NCBI GenBank assembly: GCA_031363055.1
Contig: JANLTP010000060.1
Location: 1-23,852, forward strand
Reading direction: 5' to 3'
From: JANLTP01 sp031363055
Lineage (GTDB): Bacteria; Pseudomonadota; Gammaproteobacteria; Burkholderiales; Burkholderiaceae_E
DNA length: 23,852 bases
This document shows positions 15,114 to 22,430 of this stretch, piece by piece (position 1 is the first letter of the stretch; every line of letters begins with the position of its first letter). The notes under the pieces were generated by a model, which did no database searches, was not told the origin of the DNA, and was given only the letters and a program-made list of their open reading frames with translations. A program made the translations under genes and the position numbers.

Positions 15114-17219
15114 ATGGCTCGCAAGACACCTATCGAGCGATATAGAAACATCGGTATCTCGGCGCACATTGACGCCGGCAAAACGACGACCACCGAACGT
15201 ATCCTCTTTTACACCGGCGTGAATCACAAAATCGGTGAGGTGCATGACGGCGCTGCGACCATGGACTGGATGGAGCAGGAGCAGGAGCGGGGCATCTCGA
15301 TCACCTCGTCTGCGACTACCTGTTTCTGGAAGGGTATGGATGCTTCTCACCCCGAGCATCGCATCAACATCATCGACACGCCCGGACACGTTGACTTTAC
15401 GATTGAAGTCGAGCGTTCGATGCGCGTGCTCGACGGCGCCTGCATGGTCTATTGCGCTGTGGGTGGCGTTCAGCCGCAGTCAGAGACCGTTTGGCGCCAA
15501 GCTAACAAATACAAGGTGCCGCGTCTTGCGTTCGTCAACAAGATGGACCGCACCGGTGCGAACTTCTTCAAGGTCTATGACCAGATGAAGTCGCGTTTGC
15601 GCGCCAATGCCGTGCCGATTCAAGTGCCGATCGGCGCCGAAGAAAACTTCAAGGGCGTCATTGACCTGGTTCGCATGAAAGCGATCTACTGGGATGAAGC
15701 ATCCCAGGGCATGAAGTTCGAGATCAAAGAGATCCCGGCCGAGTTGCTCGCGACCGCCAAGGAGTGGCGCGAGAAAATGCTCGAGTCGGCGGCTGAGGCC
15801 AACGAAGAGTTGATGAACAAGTACCTCGAGGATGGTGATCTCTCGGAAGAGGACTTGAAGAAAGCGATTCGTCAGCGCACGATCGCCAGTGAAATCGTGC
15901 CGATGCTGTGCGGCACGGCATTCAAGAACAAGGGTGTTCAGGCCATGCTTGACGCCGTGGTCGACTATTTGCCGTCGCCGATTGACATCCCGCCCGTCAA
16001 GGGCCTCGATGACAACGAAAAGCCGGTTTTCCGCAAGGCCGATGACGGCGAGAAGTTCTCGGCGCTCGCCTTCAAGTTGATGACCGATCCCTACGTCGGC
16101 CAGTTGACCTTTATTCGCGTCTATTCGGGCGTACTGAAGTCAGGCGACACCGTCTACAACCCGATCAAAGGCAAAAAAGATCGTGTCGGTCGTCTGTTGC
16201 AAATGCACGCCAACGAGCGTGCCGAGATCAAGGAAGTGCGGGCCGGTGACATCGCTGCGTGTGTGGGGCTCAAAGAGGTCACCACCGGCGAGACCCTGTG
16301 CGATCCGGATGCCGAGATCATGCTCGAGCGCATGATTTTCCCGGAGCCGGTGATCTCGCAAGCGGTTGAGCCGAAGACCAAGGCCGATCAGGAAAAGATG
16401 GGTATTGCGCTGCAACGTCTGGCGCAGGAAGATCCGTCATTCCGGGTTCGCACCGACGAAGAATCCGGTCAGACGATTATTTCCGGCATGGGCGAGTTGC
16501 ACCTGGAAATTATTGTCGATCGCATGCGCCGTGAATTCACGGTCGAGGCGTCGGTGGGCAAGCCGCAAGTGGCGTATCGCGAAACCATCCGCAAGACGGT
16601 TGATGAAGTCGAAGGTAAATTCATCAAGCAGTCGGGCGGCCGGGGTCAGTACGGTCATGTCGTGCTCAAGGTCGAGCCATTGCCGGCAGGCGGCGCTGGC
16701 TTCGAGTTTGTCGATGCGATCAAGGGTGGCGTGGTGCCGCGTGAATTTATTCCGGCGGTCGAAAAAGGTATTCGTGAAACCTTGCCCTCGGGCGTGTTGG
16801 CCGGTTATCCGGTGGTCGACATCAAGGCGACCCTGTTCTTCGGTTCGTACCATGACGTTGACTCGAACGAGAACGCTTTCAAGCAGGCCGGTTCGATGGC
16901 CTTCAAGGAAGGTATGCGTCGCGCCAGCCCGGTGCTGCTGGAGCCGATGATGGCGGTCGAGGTTGAGACGCCGGAAGACTATGCTGGAACGGTGATGGGC
17001 GATCTGTCGTCGCGGCGCGGTATGGTGCAGGGCATGGAAGACATGGCCGGTGGTGGCAAGGCGATTCGTGCCGAGGTGCCGTTGGCCGAGATGTTCGGTT
17101 ATTCGACGACCTTGCGCTCGCTGACTCAGGGTCGCGCGACCTACACGATGGAGTTCAAGCAGTACGCTGAGGCTCCGAAGAACGTTGCCGAGGCCATCAT
17201 CACGGCGCGCTCGAAGTAA
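15114..17219 (+). CDS. fusA: Translation elongation factor G (701 aa)
   Basis: EF-G is the GTPase that drives ribosomal translocation and, with RRF, ribosome recycling. The G1 loop AHIDAGKTTTTE is at residues 17-28, the G3 motif DTPGHVDF and G4 NKMD follow, and the conserved switch sequence RGISITSSA is present. Domains II to V follow without a break, including RVYSGVLKSGD, SGMGELHLEIIVDRM and GGRGQYGHV. The length is that of canonical EF-G, and no second copy is present in the window. GGAG at 15101-15104 lies nine bases before the ATG. The gene uses mostly ACC for threonine and mixed third positions, in contrast to tuf next door. Confidence 0.99.
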   Translation: MARKTPIERYRNIGISAHIDAGKTTTTERILFYTGVNHKIGEVHDGAATMDWMEQEQERGISITSSATTCFWKGMDASHPEHRINIIDTPGHVDFTIEVERSMRVLDGACMVYCAVGGVQPQSETVWRQANKYKVPRLAFVNKMDRTGANFFKVYDQMKSRLRANAVPIQVPIGAEENFKGVIDLVRMKAIYWDEASQGMKFEIKEIPAELLATAKEWREKMLESAAEANEELMNKYLEDGDLSEEDLKKAIRQRTIASEIVPMLCGTAFKNKGVQAMLDAVVDYLPSPIDIPPVKGLDDNEKPVFRKADDGEKFSALAFKLMTDPYVGQLTFIRVYSGVLKSGDTVYNPIKGKKDRVGRLLQMHANERAEIKEVRAGDIAACVGLKEVTTGETLCDPDAEIMLERMIFPEPVISQAVEPKTKADQEKMGIALQRLAQEDPSFRVRTDEESGQTIISGMGELHLEIIVDRMRREFTVEASVGKPQVAYRETIRKTVDEVEGKFIKQSGGRGQYGHVVLKVEPLPAGGAGFEFVDAIKGGVVPREFIPAVEKGIRETLPSGVLAGYPVVDIKATLFFGSYHDVDSNENAFKQAGSMAFKEGMRRASPVLLEPMMAVEVETPEDYAGTVMGDLSSRRGMVQGMEDMAGGGKAIRAEVPLAEMFGYSTTLRSLTQGRATYTMEFKQYAEAPKNVAEAIITARSK

Positions 17220-17323
17220 TCGTTGGAAGAAATCCTGCGACGTCTTTAATCGAGGGCGTCGCTCGAACAATCTAATCTATATTTATTTGTATTTGATTCG
17301 TTCTTTAGATATCGGAGTTAGTA

Positions 17324-18514
17324 ATGGCCAAGGGCAAGTTTGAGAGGACCAAGCCGCACGTGAACGTGGGGACGATTGGGCATGTGGATCACGGCAAGAC
17401 GACGCTGACGGCGGCGATCACGACGGTGCTGAGCAAGTTGTTCGGTGGCGAGGCGAAGGCGTACGATCAGATTGACGCAGCACCGGAGGAGAAGGCGCGC
17501 GGGATCACGATCAATACGGCGCACGTCGAGTACGAGACGAAGAACCGGCACTATGCACACGTTGACTGCCCGGGGCACGCGGACTACATCAAGAACATGA
17601 TCACCGGTGCGGCGCAGATGGACGGCGCGATTCTGGTGGTGTCGGCCGCTGATGGCCCGATGCCGCAGACGCGCGAGCACATTTTGTTGGCCCGCCAGGT
17701 CGGGGTGCCGTTTATTGTGGTGTACATGAACAAGTGCGACATGGTCGATGACGCGGAGTTGCTGGAGTTGGTCGAGATGGAGGTGCGGGAACTCCTGGAC
17801 AAGTACGAGTTTCCGGGCGATGCGACGCCGATCATTCACGGCAGCGCGAAGCTGGCGTTGGAGGGCGACAAGGGTGAGTTGGGCGAGGGCTCGATCCTCA
17901 AGCTGGCCGAGGCGCTGGACACCTACATACCGCAACCGAAGCGGGCGATCGATGGCGCTTTCCTGCTGCCGATCGAGGACGTGTTCTCGATCTCGGGTCG
18001 CGGTACGGTGGTGACGGGTCGGGTCGAGCGCGGCATCGTGAAGGTGGGCGATGAGTTGGAGATTGTAGGGATCAAGGCGACGGCGAAGACGATTTGTACG
18101 GGCGTGGAGATGTTCAGGAAGTTACTCGACCAGGGTCAGGCGGGCGATAACCTCGGGGTGCTGCTGCGTGGCACGAAGCGCGAGGACGTGGAGCGCGGCC
18201 AGGTGTTGGCCAAGCCGGCGAGCATCAACCCGCACACCAAGTTCGAGTGCGAGGTGTATGTGCTGTCCAAGGAAGAGGGCGGTCGACACACGCCGTTCTT
18301 TAACAACTATCGGCCGCAGTTTTACTTCCGGACGACCGATGTGACGGGGGCGGTGGTGTTACCGGAGGGCACGGAGATGGTGATGCCGGGGGATAACATC
18401 AAGATGGTGGTGACCTTGATCGCGCCGATCGCCATGGAGCAGGGGCTGCGCTTTGCCATCCGTGAGGGTGGCAAGACGGTCGGTGCGGGTGTCGTTGCTA
18501 AAATATTGACTTGA
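17324..18514 (+). CDS. tuf: Translation elongation factor Tu (396 aa)
   Basis: EF-Tu delivers aminoacyl-tRNA to the ribosome in its GTP form. The G1 motif GHVDHGKT is at residues 19-26, followed by switch sequence EKARGITINTAH, G3 DCPGHADY and G4 NKCDMVD. Domains II and III run intact to GAGVVAKILT. GGAG at 17314-17317 precedes the ATG by six bases. The gene is last in rpsL-rpsG-fusA-tuf but is followed after 37 bases by tRNA-Trp and secE, the usual context of the other tuf copy. By hand count about 25 of 31 threonine codons are ACG, with many GCG, GTG and GGG codons, unlike fusA. The 104-base fusA-tuf gap is AT-rich (17265-17310) and could hold an internal promoter, but no clear hexamer pair was found. 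Confidence 0.99.
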   Translation: MAKGKFERTKPHVNVGTIGHVDHGKTTLTAAITTVLSKLFGGEAKAYDQIDAAPEEKARGITINTAHVEYETKNRHYAHVDCPGHADYIKNMITGAAQMDGAILVVSAADGPMPQTREHILLARQVGVPFIVVYMNKCDMVDDAELLELVEMEVRELLDKYEFPGDATPIIHGSAKLALEGDKGELGEGSILKLAEALDTYIPQPKRAIDGAFLLPIEDVFSISGRGTVVTGRVERGIVKVGDELEIVGIKATAKTICTGVEMFRKLLDQGQAGDNLGVLLRGTKREDVERGQVLAKPASINPHTKFECEVYVLSKEEGGRHTPFFNNYRPQFYFRTTDVTGAVVLPEGTEMVMPGDNIKMVVTLIAPIAMEQGLRFAIREGGKTVGAGVVAKILT

Positions 18515-18551
18515 TCGTCCGGAATTGCGTAAGGAATCGCGTAAGAAATAC

Positions 18552-18627
18552 AGGGGCATAGCTCAACTGGCAGAGTGTCGGTCTCCAAAACCGAAGGTTG
18601 GGGGTTCGATTCCCTCTGCCCCTGCCA
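18552..18627 (+). tRNA. trnW: tRNA-Trp (anticodon CCA)
   Basis: A 76-base cloverleaf. The acceptor arm AGGGGCA pairs with TGCCCCT, followed by discriminator G and an encoded CCA end. The anticodon loop TCTCCAAAA presents CCA, which reads the UGG tryptophan codon, and the T-loop is GGTTCGATT. It lies 37 bases after tuf and 75 bases before secE on the same strand, a position common in beta- and gammaproteobacteria, and is probably processed from the tuf transcript. Confidence 0.98.
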
Positions 18628-18702
18628 CCGACCTTACGTGAGATCCTTTCTGAATGGTTGTTGAATCGCCGCCGTTGAATTGCAGTCATTGCTGGAACAA
18701 GC

Positions 18703-19086
18703 ATGTCAAACCAAGCCGTTGAAACCGTAGTCAGTGCCGGCGACCGAGTCAAGGTCGGCTTGGCCATTGCGGTATTTCTTGCCGGCATGATTGCGTACTA
18801 CGCGCTCGACAAGCAGCCAGGCTATGTTCGCACCGCAGTATTGTTGGCGGGTTTGGCGGCAGCGTTGAGTATTGCCTGGTTTTCCGGCCCTGGCCAACGG
18901 TTCGTGGCGTTTGGCCGCGAGTCCTGGTCAGAGACGCGCCGCGTGGTTTGGCCGACTCAGAAAGAAACCCTGCAAACGACCGGCATCGTGATTGCGTTTG
19001 CATTGGTAATGGCGCTGTTCCTGTGGCTGGTCGACAAGTCGCTCGAGTGGATTTTGTACGACATCGTTCTCGGCTGGAAAAAATAA
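18703..19086 (+). CDS. secE: Preprotein translocase subunit SecE (127 aa)
   Basis: SecE is the essential clamp of the SecYEG protein channel in the inner membrane. Three membrane helices are visible at about 18-35, 42-60 and 92-111, the three-helix form seen in E. coli and relatives rather than the single-helix form of many other bacteria. The conserved amphipathic segment before the last helix is ESWSETRRVVWPTQKET at 73-89. The stop TAA overlaps the nusG ATG by one base (TAATG), so the two are translationally coupled. The upstream Shine-Dalgarno sequence is modest (CTGGAAC). Confidence 0.97.
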   Translation: MSNQAVETVVSAGDRVKVGLAIAVFLAGMIAYYALDKQPGYVRTAVLLAGLAAALSIAWFSGPGQRFVAFGRESWSETRRVVWPTQKETLQTTGIVIAFALVMALFLWLVDKSLEWILYDIVLGWKK

Positions 19087-19619
19087 TGTCCAAGCGCTGG
19101 TATGTAGTCCATGCTTACTCGGGCATGGAAAAAAGTGTAGGTCGGGCTTTGCAGGAGCGAGTTGATCGCGCCGGCATGCAAGAGAAATTCGGCAAGATTC
19201 TGGTGCCGACCGAAGAAGTGGTCGAGATGAAAAACGGCCAGCGCGCGATTACCGAGCGGCGGTTTTTCCCAGGCTATGTGCTGGTCGAAATGGAAATGAC
19301 TGACGACACCTGGCATTTGGTCAAGAGCACCAACAAGGTGACTGGATTTGTCGGTGGTCACGGTAATCGGCCGACGCCGATCTCCGAAAAAGAGGTCGAG
19401 AAGATTTTGGCGCAGATGCAAGAGGGCGTCGAAAAACCGAAGCCTAAAACCCTGTTTGAGGTTGGGGAAATGGTTCGCGTCAAGGATGGCCCATTCACTG
19501 ACTTCAACGGCAATGTCGAAGACGTCAACTACGACAAGAGCCGCTTGAGTGTGTCAGTCACCATTTTTGGTCGCGCCACACCGGTTGAGCTGGAGTTCGC
19601 TCAAGTCGAGAAGCTCTAG
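19086..19619 (+). CDS. nusG: Transcription termination/antitermination factor NusG (177 aa)
   Basis: NusG binds RNA polymerase, suppresses pausing, and links it to Rho or to the leading ribosome through S10. The N-terminal NGN domain begins MSKRWYVVHAYSGMEKSV and includes RRFFPGYVLVEMEM and VGGHGNRPTPIS. The C-terminal KOW domain starts near residue 125 with GEMVRVKDGPFTDFNGNVED. The length fits the family. The ATG at 19086 overlaps the secE stop and was preferred over a longer upstream frame that lies inside secE. A GGAAAAAA stretch at the end of secE may serve as the ribosome binding site. Confidence 0.98.
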   Translation: MSKRWYVVHAYSGMEKSVGRALQERVDRAGMQEKFGKILVPTEEVVEMKNGQRAITERRFFPGYVLVEMEMTDDTWHLVKSTNKVTGFVGGHGNRPTPISEKEVEKILAQMQEGVEKPKPKTLFEVGEMVRVKDGPFTDFNGNVEDVNYDKSRLSVSVTIFGRATPVELEFAQVEKL

Positions 19620-19749
19620 CGTTTACGAATATGTTTTTCAGGATTTGCGACACCTTAGCCGGGTGCCTCAAGTTCACGGAGGAGCCTCAGTAGAGTCTGA
19701 TTGATGTCAGCTTGAACAGGCGTTTGAACTCAAACCAGGAGTAGTACAT

Positions 19750-20181
19750 ATGGCGAAGAAAATTGTCGGCTTTGTAAAGCTGCAGGTTCCCGCAGGCAAA
19801 GCCAATCCAGCACCACCGATCGGCCCGGCACTCGGCCAACGTGGTCTGAACATCATGGAATTCTGCAAGGCGTTCAACGCCCAGACCCAGGGCATGGAGC
19901 CAGGTCTGCCGATTCCTGTGGTCATCACGGCCTATGCGGACAAGAGCTTCACGTTCATCATGAAGACGCCGCCGGCCTCGATTCTGATCAAGAAGGCTGC
20001 GAAGATCGACAAGGGATCACCGAAGCCGCACACCGATAAGGTCGGCAAGATCACGCGTCAGCAGGCCGAAGACATCGCCAAGCTGAAAATGCCTGATCTG
20101 ACCGCCGCCGACATGAACGCTGCTGTTCGCACGATTGCAGGATCGGCGCGCAGCATGGGCATTACCGTAGAGGGGCTCTAA
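19750..20181 (+). CDS. rplK: 50S ribosomal protein L11 (143 aa)
   Basis: L11 binds the GTPase-associated region of 23S rRNA and is needed for RelA activation. The N-terminal domain carries KLQVPAGKANPAPPIGPALG at residues 10-29 and the C-terminal rRNA-binding domain DKVGKITRQQAEDIAKLK. Length matches the E. coli protein. GGAG at 19738-19741 precedes the ATG by eight bases. The 130-base nusG-rplK gap contains a small GTTTG-AACT-CAAAC hairpin at 19722-19735 that includes bases next to the ribosome binding site. In E. coli this leader is where L1 represses rplK-rplA. Confidence 0.99.
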   Translation: MAKKIVGFVKLQVPAGKANPAPPIGPALGQRGLNIMEFCKAFNAQTQGMEPGLPIPVVITAYADKSFTFIMKTPPASILIKKAAKIDKGSPKPHTDKVGKITRQQAEDIAKLKMPDLTAADMNAAVRTIAGSARSMGITVEGL

Positions 20182-20889
20182 ATGAAGAAACTGCCCAAAA
20201 GAATCAAGGCGATCCGCGCCAAGGTCGACACCCAAAAGCTCTATCCGCTGGCCGATGCGATGGCGCTGGTCAAGGAGTGCGCGGTTGCCAAGTTTGATGA
20301 AGCGATCGATGTTGCCGTTCAACTCGGCATCGATGCCAAGAAGTCGGACCAACTGGTTCGCGGCTCGGTTGTCATGCCCGCCGGTACCGGCAAGTCGGTC
20401 CGCGTAGCGGTATTCACCCAGGGCGTCAAAGTTGAAGAAGCGCGCGCTGCTGGTGCTGACATCGTCGGCATGGAAGACCTGGCCGAACAGGTCAAGGCCG
20501 GCAATCTGAATTTCGATATTGTCATCGCCTCGCCAGACGCGATGCGCGTGGTCGGCGGCCTGGGCCAGATTCTCGGTCCGCGCGGCCTGATGCCAAACCC
20601 GAAGGTGGGCACGGTCACCGCCGATGTCGCGACAGCGGTGCGAAACGCCAAGGCCGGTCAGGTTCAGTACCGAACCGACAAGGCCGGCATCATTCACGCG
20701 TCGATCGGTCGCGCCTCGTTCAAACCCGAGCAGATTGAAGTGAATCTGCGCGCGCTGATCGAAGCCCTGAATCGCGCCAAGCCGCAGACTACCAAGGGTA
20801 TTTATTTGCGCAAGGTGGCGCTGTCCAGCACGATGGGTATTGGCGTGAAGATCGACCCTGCGGCGTTTGCTGCCGCCCAAACCGCTTGA
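20182..20889 (+). CDS. rplA: 50S ribosomal protein L1 (235 aa)
   Basis: L1 forms the mobile stalk at the ribosomal E site and is the translational repressor of its own operon in E. coli. The product begins MKKLPKRIKAIRAKVD and carries GSVVMPAGTGKSVRVAVF, the hallmark LGPRGLMPNPKVGTVT and the C-terminal KGIYLRKVALSSTMGIGVKI. Length is normal. The ATG immediately follows the rplK TAA with no gap, and the ribosome binding site (GAGGGG at 20170-20175) lies inside rplK, so translation is coupled, as expected for the L11-L1 pair. Confidence 0.99.
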   Translation: MKKLPKRIKAIRAKVDTQKLYPLADAMALVKECAVAKFDEAIDVAVQLGIDAKKSDQLVRGSVVMPAGTGKSVRVAVFTQGVKVEEARAAGADIVGMEDLAEQVKAGNLNFDIVIASPDAMRVVGGLGQILGPRGLMPNPKVGTVTADVATAVRNAKAGQVQYRTDKAGIIHASIGRASFKPEQIEVNLRALIEALNRAKPQTTKGIYLRKVALSSTMGIGVKIDPAAFAAAQTA

Positions 20890-21195
20890 TGCATGCCGCT
20901 ACAGATAGCTTGATTCAGATAACTTGATTTAGACACAACAGAACTTTGGGCCGTTGCGGGCGCCTCGGCAATTCCGCCGTAGTGACTGCAACGGGTTATC
21001 AAAGACCGTAGGAGGCTCAAACGCTGTTCGCAGCCGCGAGCTTTAATCGATCCAAATGTGGTTACCTGGTTTCATCGGGCGGCTGCAACCGGATGTCCTA
21101 CGCAGATGGCGCACCCGAACTCAAAATCGGTCGCCGTATTATGGCCGGTGTCGACAGCCCACAAGGCTGGAAGCACCTTTTTATGGAGCAAGACC
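20890..21195 (+). promoter_or_regulatory. Structured rplJ leader (probable L10 autoregulatory region)
   Basis: A 306-base gene-free stretch before rplJ. CCGTTGC (20951-20957) pairs with GCAACGG (20988-20994) and is followed by TATCAAAGACCGTAGG, which resembles the conserved part of gammaproteobacterial L10 leaders as I remember them. A two-part hairpin follows: outer arms AGGCTC (21013-21018) and GAGCTT (21038-21043), an internal loop, and an inner GCTG-TTCG-CAGC hairpin (21023-21034), a shape compatible with a kink-turn. Just before the ribosome binding site CAGCC (21155-21159) pairs with GGCTG (21165-21169), followed by a run of five T. In E. coli the L10-L12 complex binds this leader to repress rplJL. 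No clear promoter was found. Confidence 0.6.
20903..20930 (+). repeat. 14-bp tandem duplication after rplA
   Basis: AGATAGCTTGATTC (20903-20916) is followed directly by AGATAACTTGATTT (20917-20930), 12 of 14 bases identical, and a third copy begins with AGA. It starts 13 bases after the rplA stop. Each copy holds TTGATT, which resembles a -35 hexamer, but neither copy has a matching -10 at the right distance. Confidence 0.8.
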
Positions 21196-21810
21196 GTGGG
21201 TCTCAATCGTACCGAAAAAGCAGTGGTCGTCGAGGAAATCAGCGCCGAAGTGGCGACTGCCCAATCGATCATCCTGGCTGAGTACCGTGGTCTGGAAGTT
21301 GGAGCGATTACCGTCCTGCGCAGGCAGGCTCGGCAAAACGGGGTGTACTTGCGGGTTCTGAAAAACTCGCTGGCGCGTCGCGCAGTCTCTGGAACGTCGT
21401 TTGAAAGTTTGGCCGACAAGATGGTTGGTCCGCTGATATACGGCATTTCCAAAGACGCTGTGGCGGCCGCCAAGGTCCTCAATGATTTCGCCAAAACCAA
21501 CGACAAACTGGTCTTGAAAGCCGGTGCAATGCCTAACTTTCCGCTTGATGCAGCGGCAATCAAGGCGCTTGCCACCATGCCAAGCCGGGATGAATTGTTG
21601 GCGAAATTGCTGGGCACCATGCAAGCCCCGATCGCAACGTTTGTACGCACCCTCAACGAAGTGCCGAGCAAGTTCGCTCGGGCGCTGGCTGCTGTACTGA
21701 AGCAGAAAGAGGAAGCGCAAGGGGCAGCTCCCGCGCAAGCGGAAGCACCGGCAGAAATACCGGCCGAAGCATCGGCGCAAGCACCCGCCGAGGCACCCGT
21801 ACAAGCGTAA
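21196..21810 (+). CDS. rplJ: 50S ribosomal protein L10 with a long Ala/Pro/Glu-rich C-terminal tail (204 aa)
   Basis: L10 anchors the L7/L12 stalk to the ribosome. The body starts MGLNRTEKAVVVEEISAEVA and includes SIILAEYRGLEVGAITVLRR and GVYLRVLKNSLARRAV, typical of L10. The L12-binding C-terminal helix corresponds to PSKFARALAAVLKQKEEA. The usual protein ends soon after this point at about 165-175 residues; here roughly 30 more follow, built from APAE/IPAE/ASAQ/APAE/APVQ units encoded by 12-bp repeats. The start is GTG at 21196 with GGAG at 21185-21188; the longer upstream frame lies in the leader and is not L10-like. Expression is probably set by L10-L12 binding to the leader. Confidence 0.97.
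   Translation: MGLNRTEKAVVVEEISAEVATAQSIILAEYRGLEVGAITVLRRQARQNGVYLRVLKNSLARRAVSGTSFESLADKMVGPLIYGISKDAVAAAKVLNDFAKTNDKLVLKAGAMPNFPLDAAAIKALATMPSRDELLAKLLGTMQAPIATFVRTLNEVPSKFARALAAVLKQKEEAQGAAPAQAEAPAEIPAEASAQAPAEAPVQA
21745..21804 (+). repeat. Five imperfect 12-bp repeats in the 3' end of rplJ
   Basis: Five consecutive 12-base units (starting GCACCGGCAGAA at 21745) encode APAE, IPAE, ASAQ, APAE and APVQ. They diverge from each other mainly by single-base changes and stay in frame up to the last codon before the stop. Together they make most of the unusual C-terminal tail of L10. Confidence 0.85.
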
Positions 21811-21909
21811 GACGTTCAGATAACGACCATCAGCAATAGCAATTCGAGCAGTCAAACAAACAGCAATACCAACACCTGGTAGCCCAGGGTACAAAATCGG
21901 AGTGATGAA

Positions 21910-22290
21910 ATGGCACTGAACAAGCAAGAAGTCCTCGACGCAGTCGCAGGCATGACGGTTCTGGATCTGTCGGAACTGATCAAAATGATGGAAGAGAAAT
22001 TCGGCGTGTCGGCCGCCGCCGCGGCAGTTGCCGTCGCAGCGCCGGGCGCCGGTGCAGCCGCTGCCCCGGTTGAAGAGCAGACCGAGTTCACGGTCATGTT
22101 GCTCGCCGCCGGCGAGAAGAAAGTCGAAGCCATCAAGGTCGTGCGTGCCGCTACCAGCCTCGGTCTGAAGGAAGCCAAAGACCTGGTCGATGGCGCACCG
22201 AAGGCCGTCAAGGAAGGCATCAGCAAGGCCGATGCCGAGAAGTTGAAGAAAGACCTGGAAGCGGCTGGCGCCAAGGTCGAAATCAAGTAA
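21910..22290 (+). CDS. rplL: 50S ribosomal protein L7/L12 (126 aa)
   Basis: L7/L12 forms the flexible stalk, present in several copies per ribosome, that recruits and activates translational GTPases. The N-terminal dimerisation and L10-binding domain is MALNKQEVLDAVAGMTVLDL. An Ala/Gly/Pro-rich hinge (residues ~37-56) follows, then the globular domain with EKKVEAIKVVRAATSLGLKE and the ending AAGAKVEIK. Length is normal. GGAGTGATGAA lies directly before the ATG. The spacer from rplJ is 99 bases and carries no strong hairpin. In E. coli rplL is translated more than rplJ from the shared mRNA. Confidence 0.99.
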   Translation: MALNKQEVLDAVAGMTVLDLSELIKMMEEKFGVSAAAAAVAVAAPGAGAAAAPVEEQTEFTVMLLAAGEKKVEAIKVVRAATSLGLKEAKDLVDGAPKAVKEGISKADAEKLKKDLEAAGAKVEIK

Positions 22291-22292
22291 GG

Positions 22293-22335
22293 TTCGAGCA
22301 CATGCTCGAAAACTGCGTATTGAAGCGTGCTTCAA
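22293..22335 (+). promoter_or_regulatory. Two tandem hairpins after rplL (possible RNA processing site)
   Basis: TTCGAGC (22293-22299) and GCTCGAA (22304-22310) form a perfect 7-bp stem with a four-base loop two bases after the rplL stop. TTGAAGC (22320-22326) and GCTTCAA (22329-22335) form a second perfect inverted repeat nine bases later. In E. coli the rplL-rpoB spacer is cut by RNase III; these stems are placed where such processing could occur, but they are short for an RNase III substrate. Confidence 0.5.
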
Positions 22336-22341
22336 GCGCTG

Positions 22342-22389
22342 CCCAAACCCTGGCGGGGTCTTGCCAACGGGGTTTGGGTTTCTGTTTTA
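22342..22389 (+). terminator. Terminator-like hairpin (attenuator) between rplL and rpoB
   Basis: CCCAAACCC (22342-22350) pairs perfectly with GGGTTTGGG (22370-22378). Inside, TGGC (22351-22354) pairs with GCCA (22363-22366), leaving an eight-base loop and a short bulge. TTTCTGTTTTA follows at once. A long stem plus an interrupted T-tract is what a partial intrinsic terminator looks like. It fits the known lower transcription of rpoB than of rplL in E. coli, where an attenuator occupies the same spacer. rpoB starts 41 bases later with its own ribosome binding site. Confidence 0.75.
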
Positions 22390-22430
22390 TGCTTACCGAA
22401 TTAATGTTCGAACTCTGACACGGAGTGTCC

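Noticed and set aside
17236..17323. Possible tuf promoter in the AT-rich fusA-tuf gap (TATATT at 17278-17283)
   Set aside because: No -35-like hexamer was found at a suitable distance, and the nearby GCGACG/CGTCGC stem has a long loop and no T-tract.
18657..18690. Direct repeat GTTGAAT before secE
   Set aside because: Two short copies can occur by chance and have no link to a promoter or ribosome binding site.
21058..21195. N-terminal extension of L10 from a GTG at 21058
   Set aside because: It encodes sequence unlike L10 and occupies the structured leader; the GTG at 21196 with GGAG upstream gives the normal L10 N-terminus.
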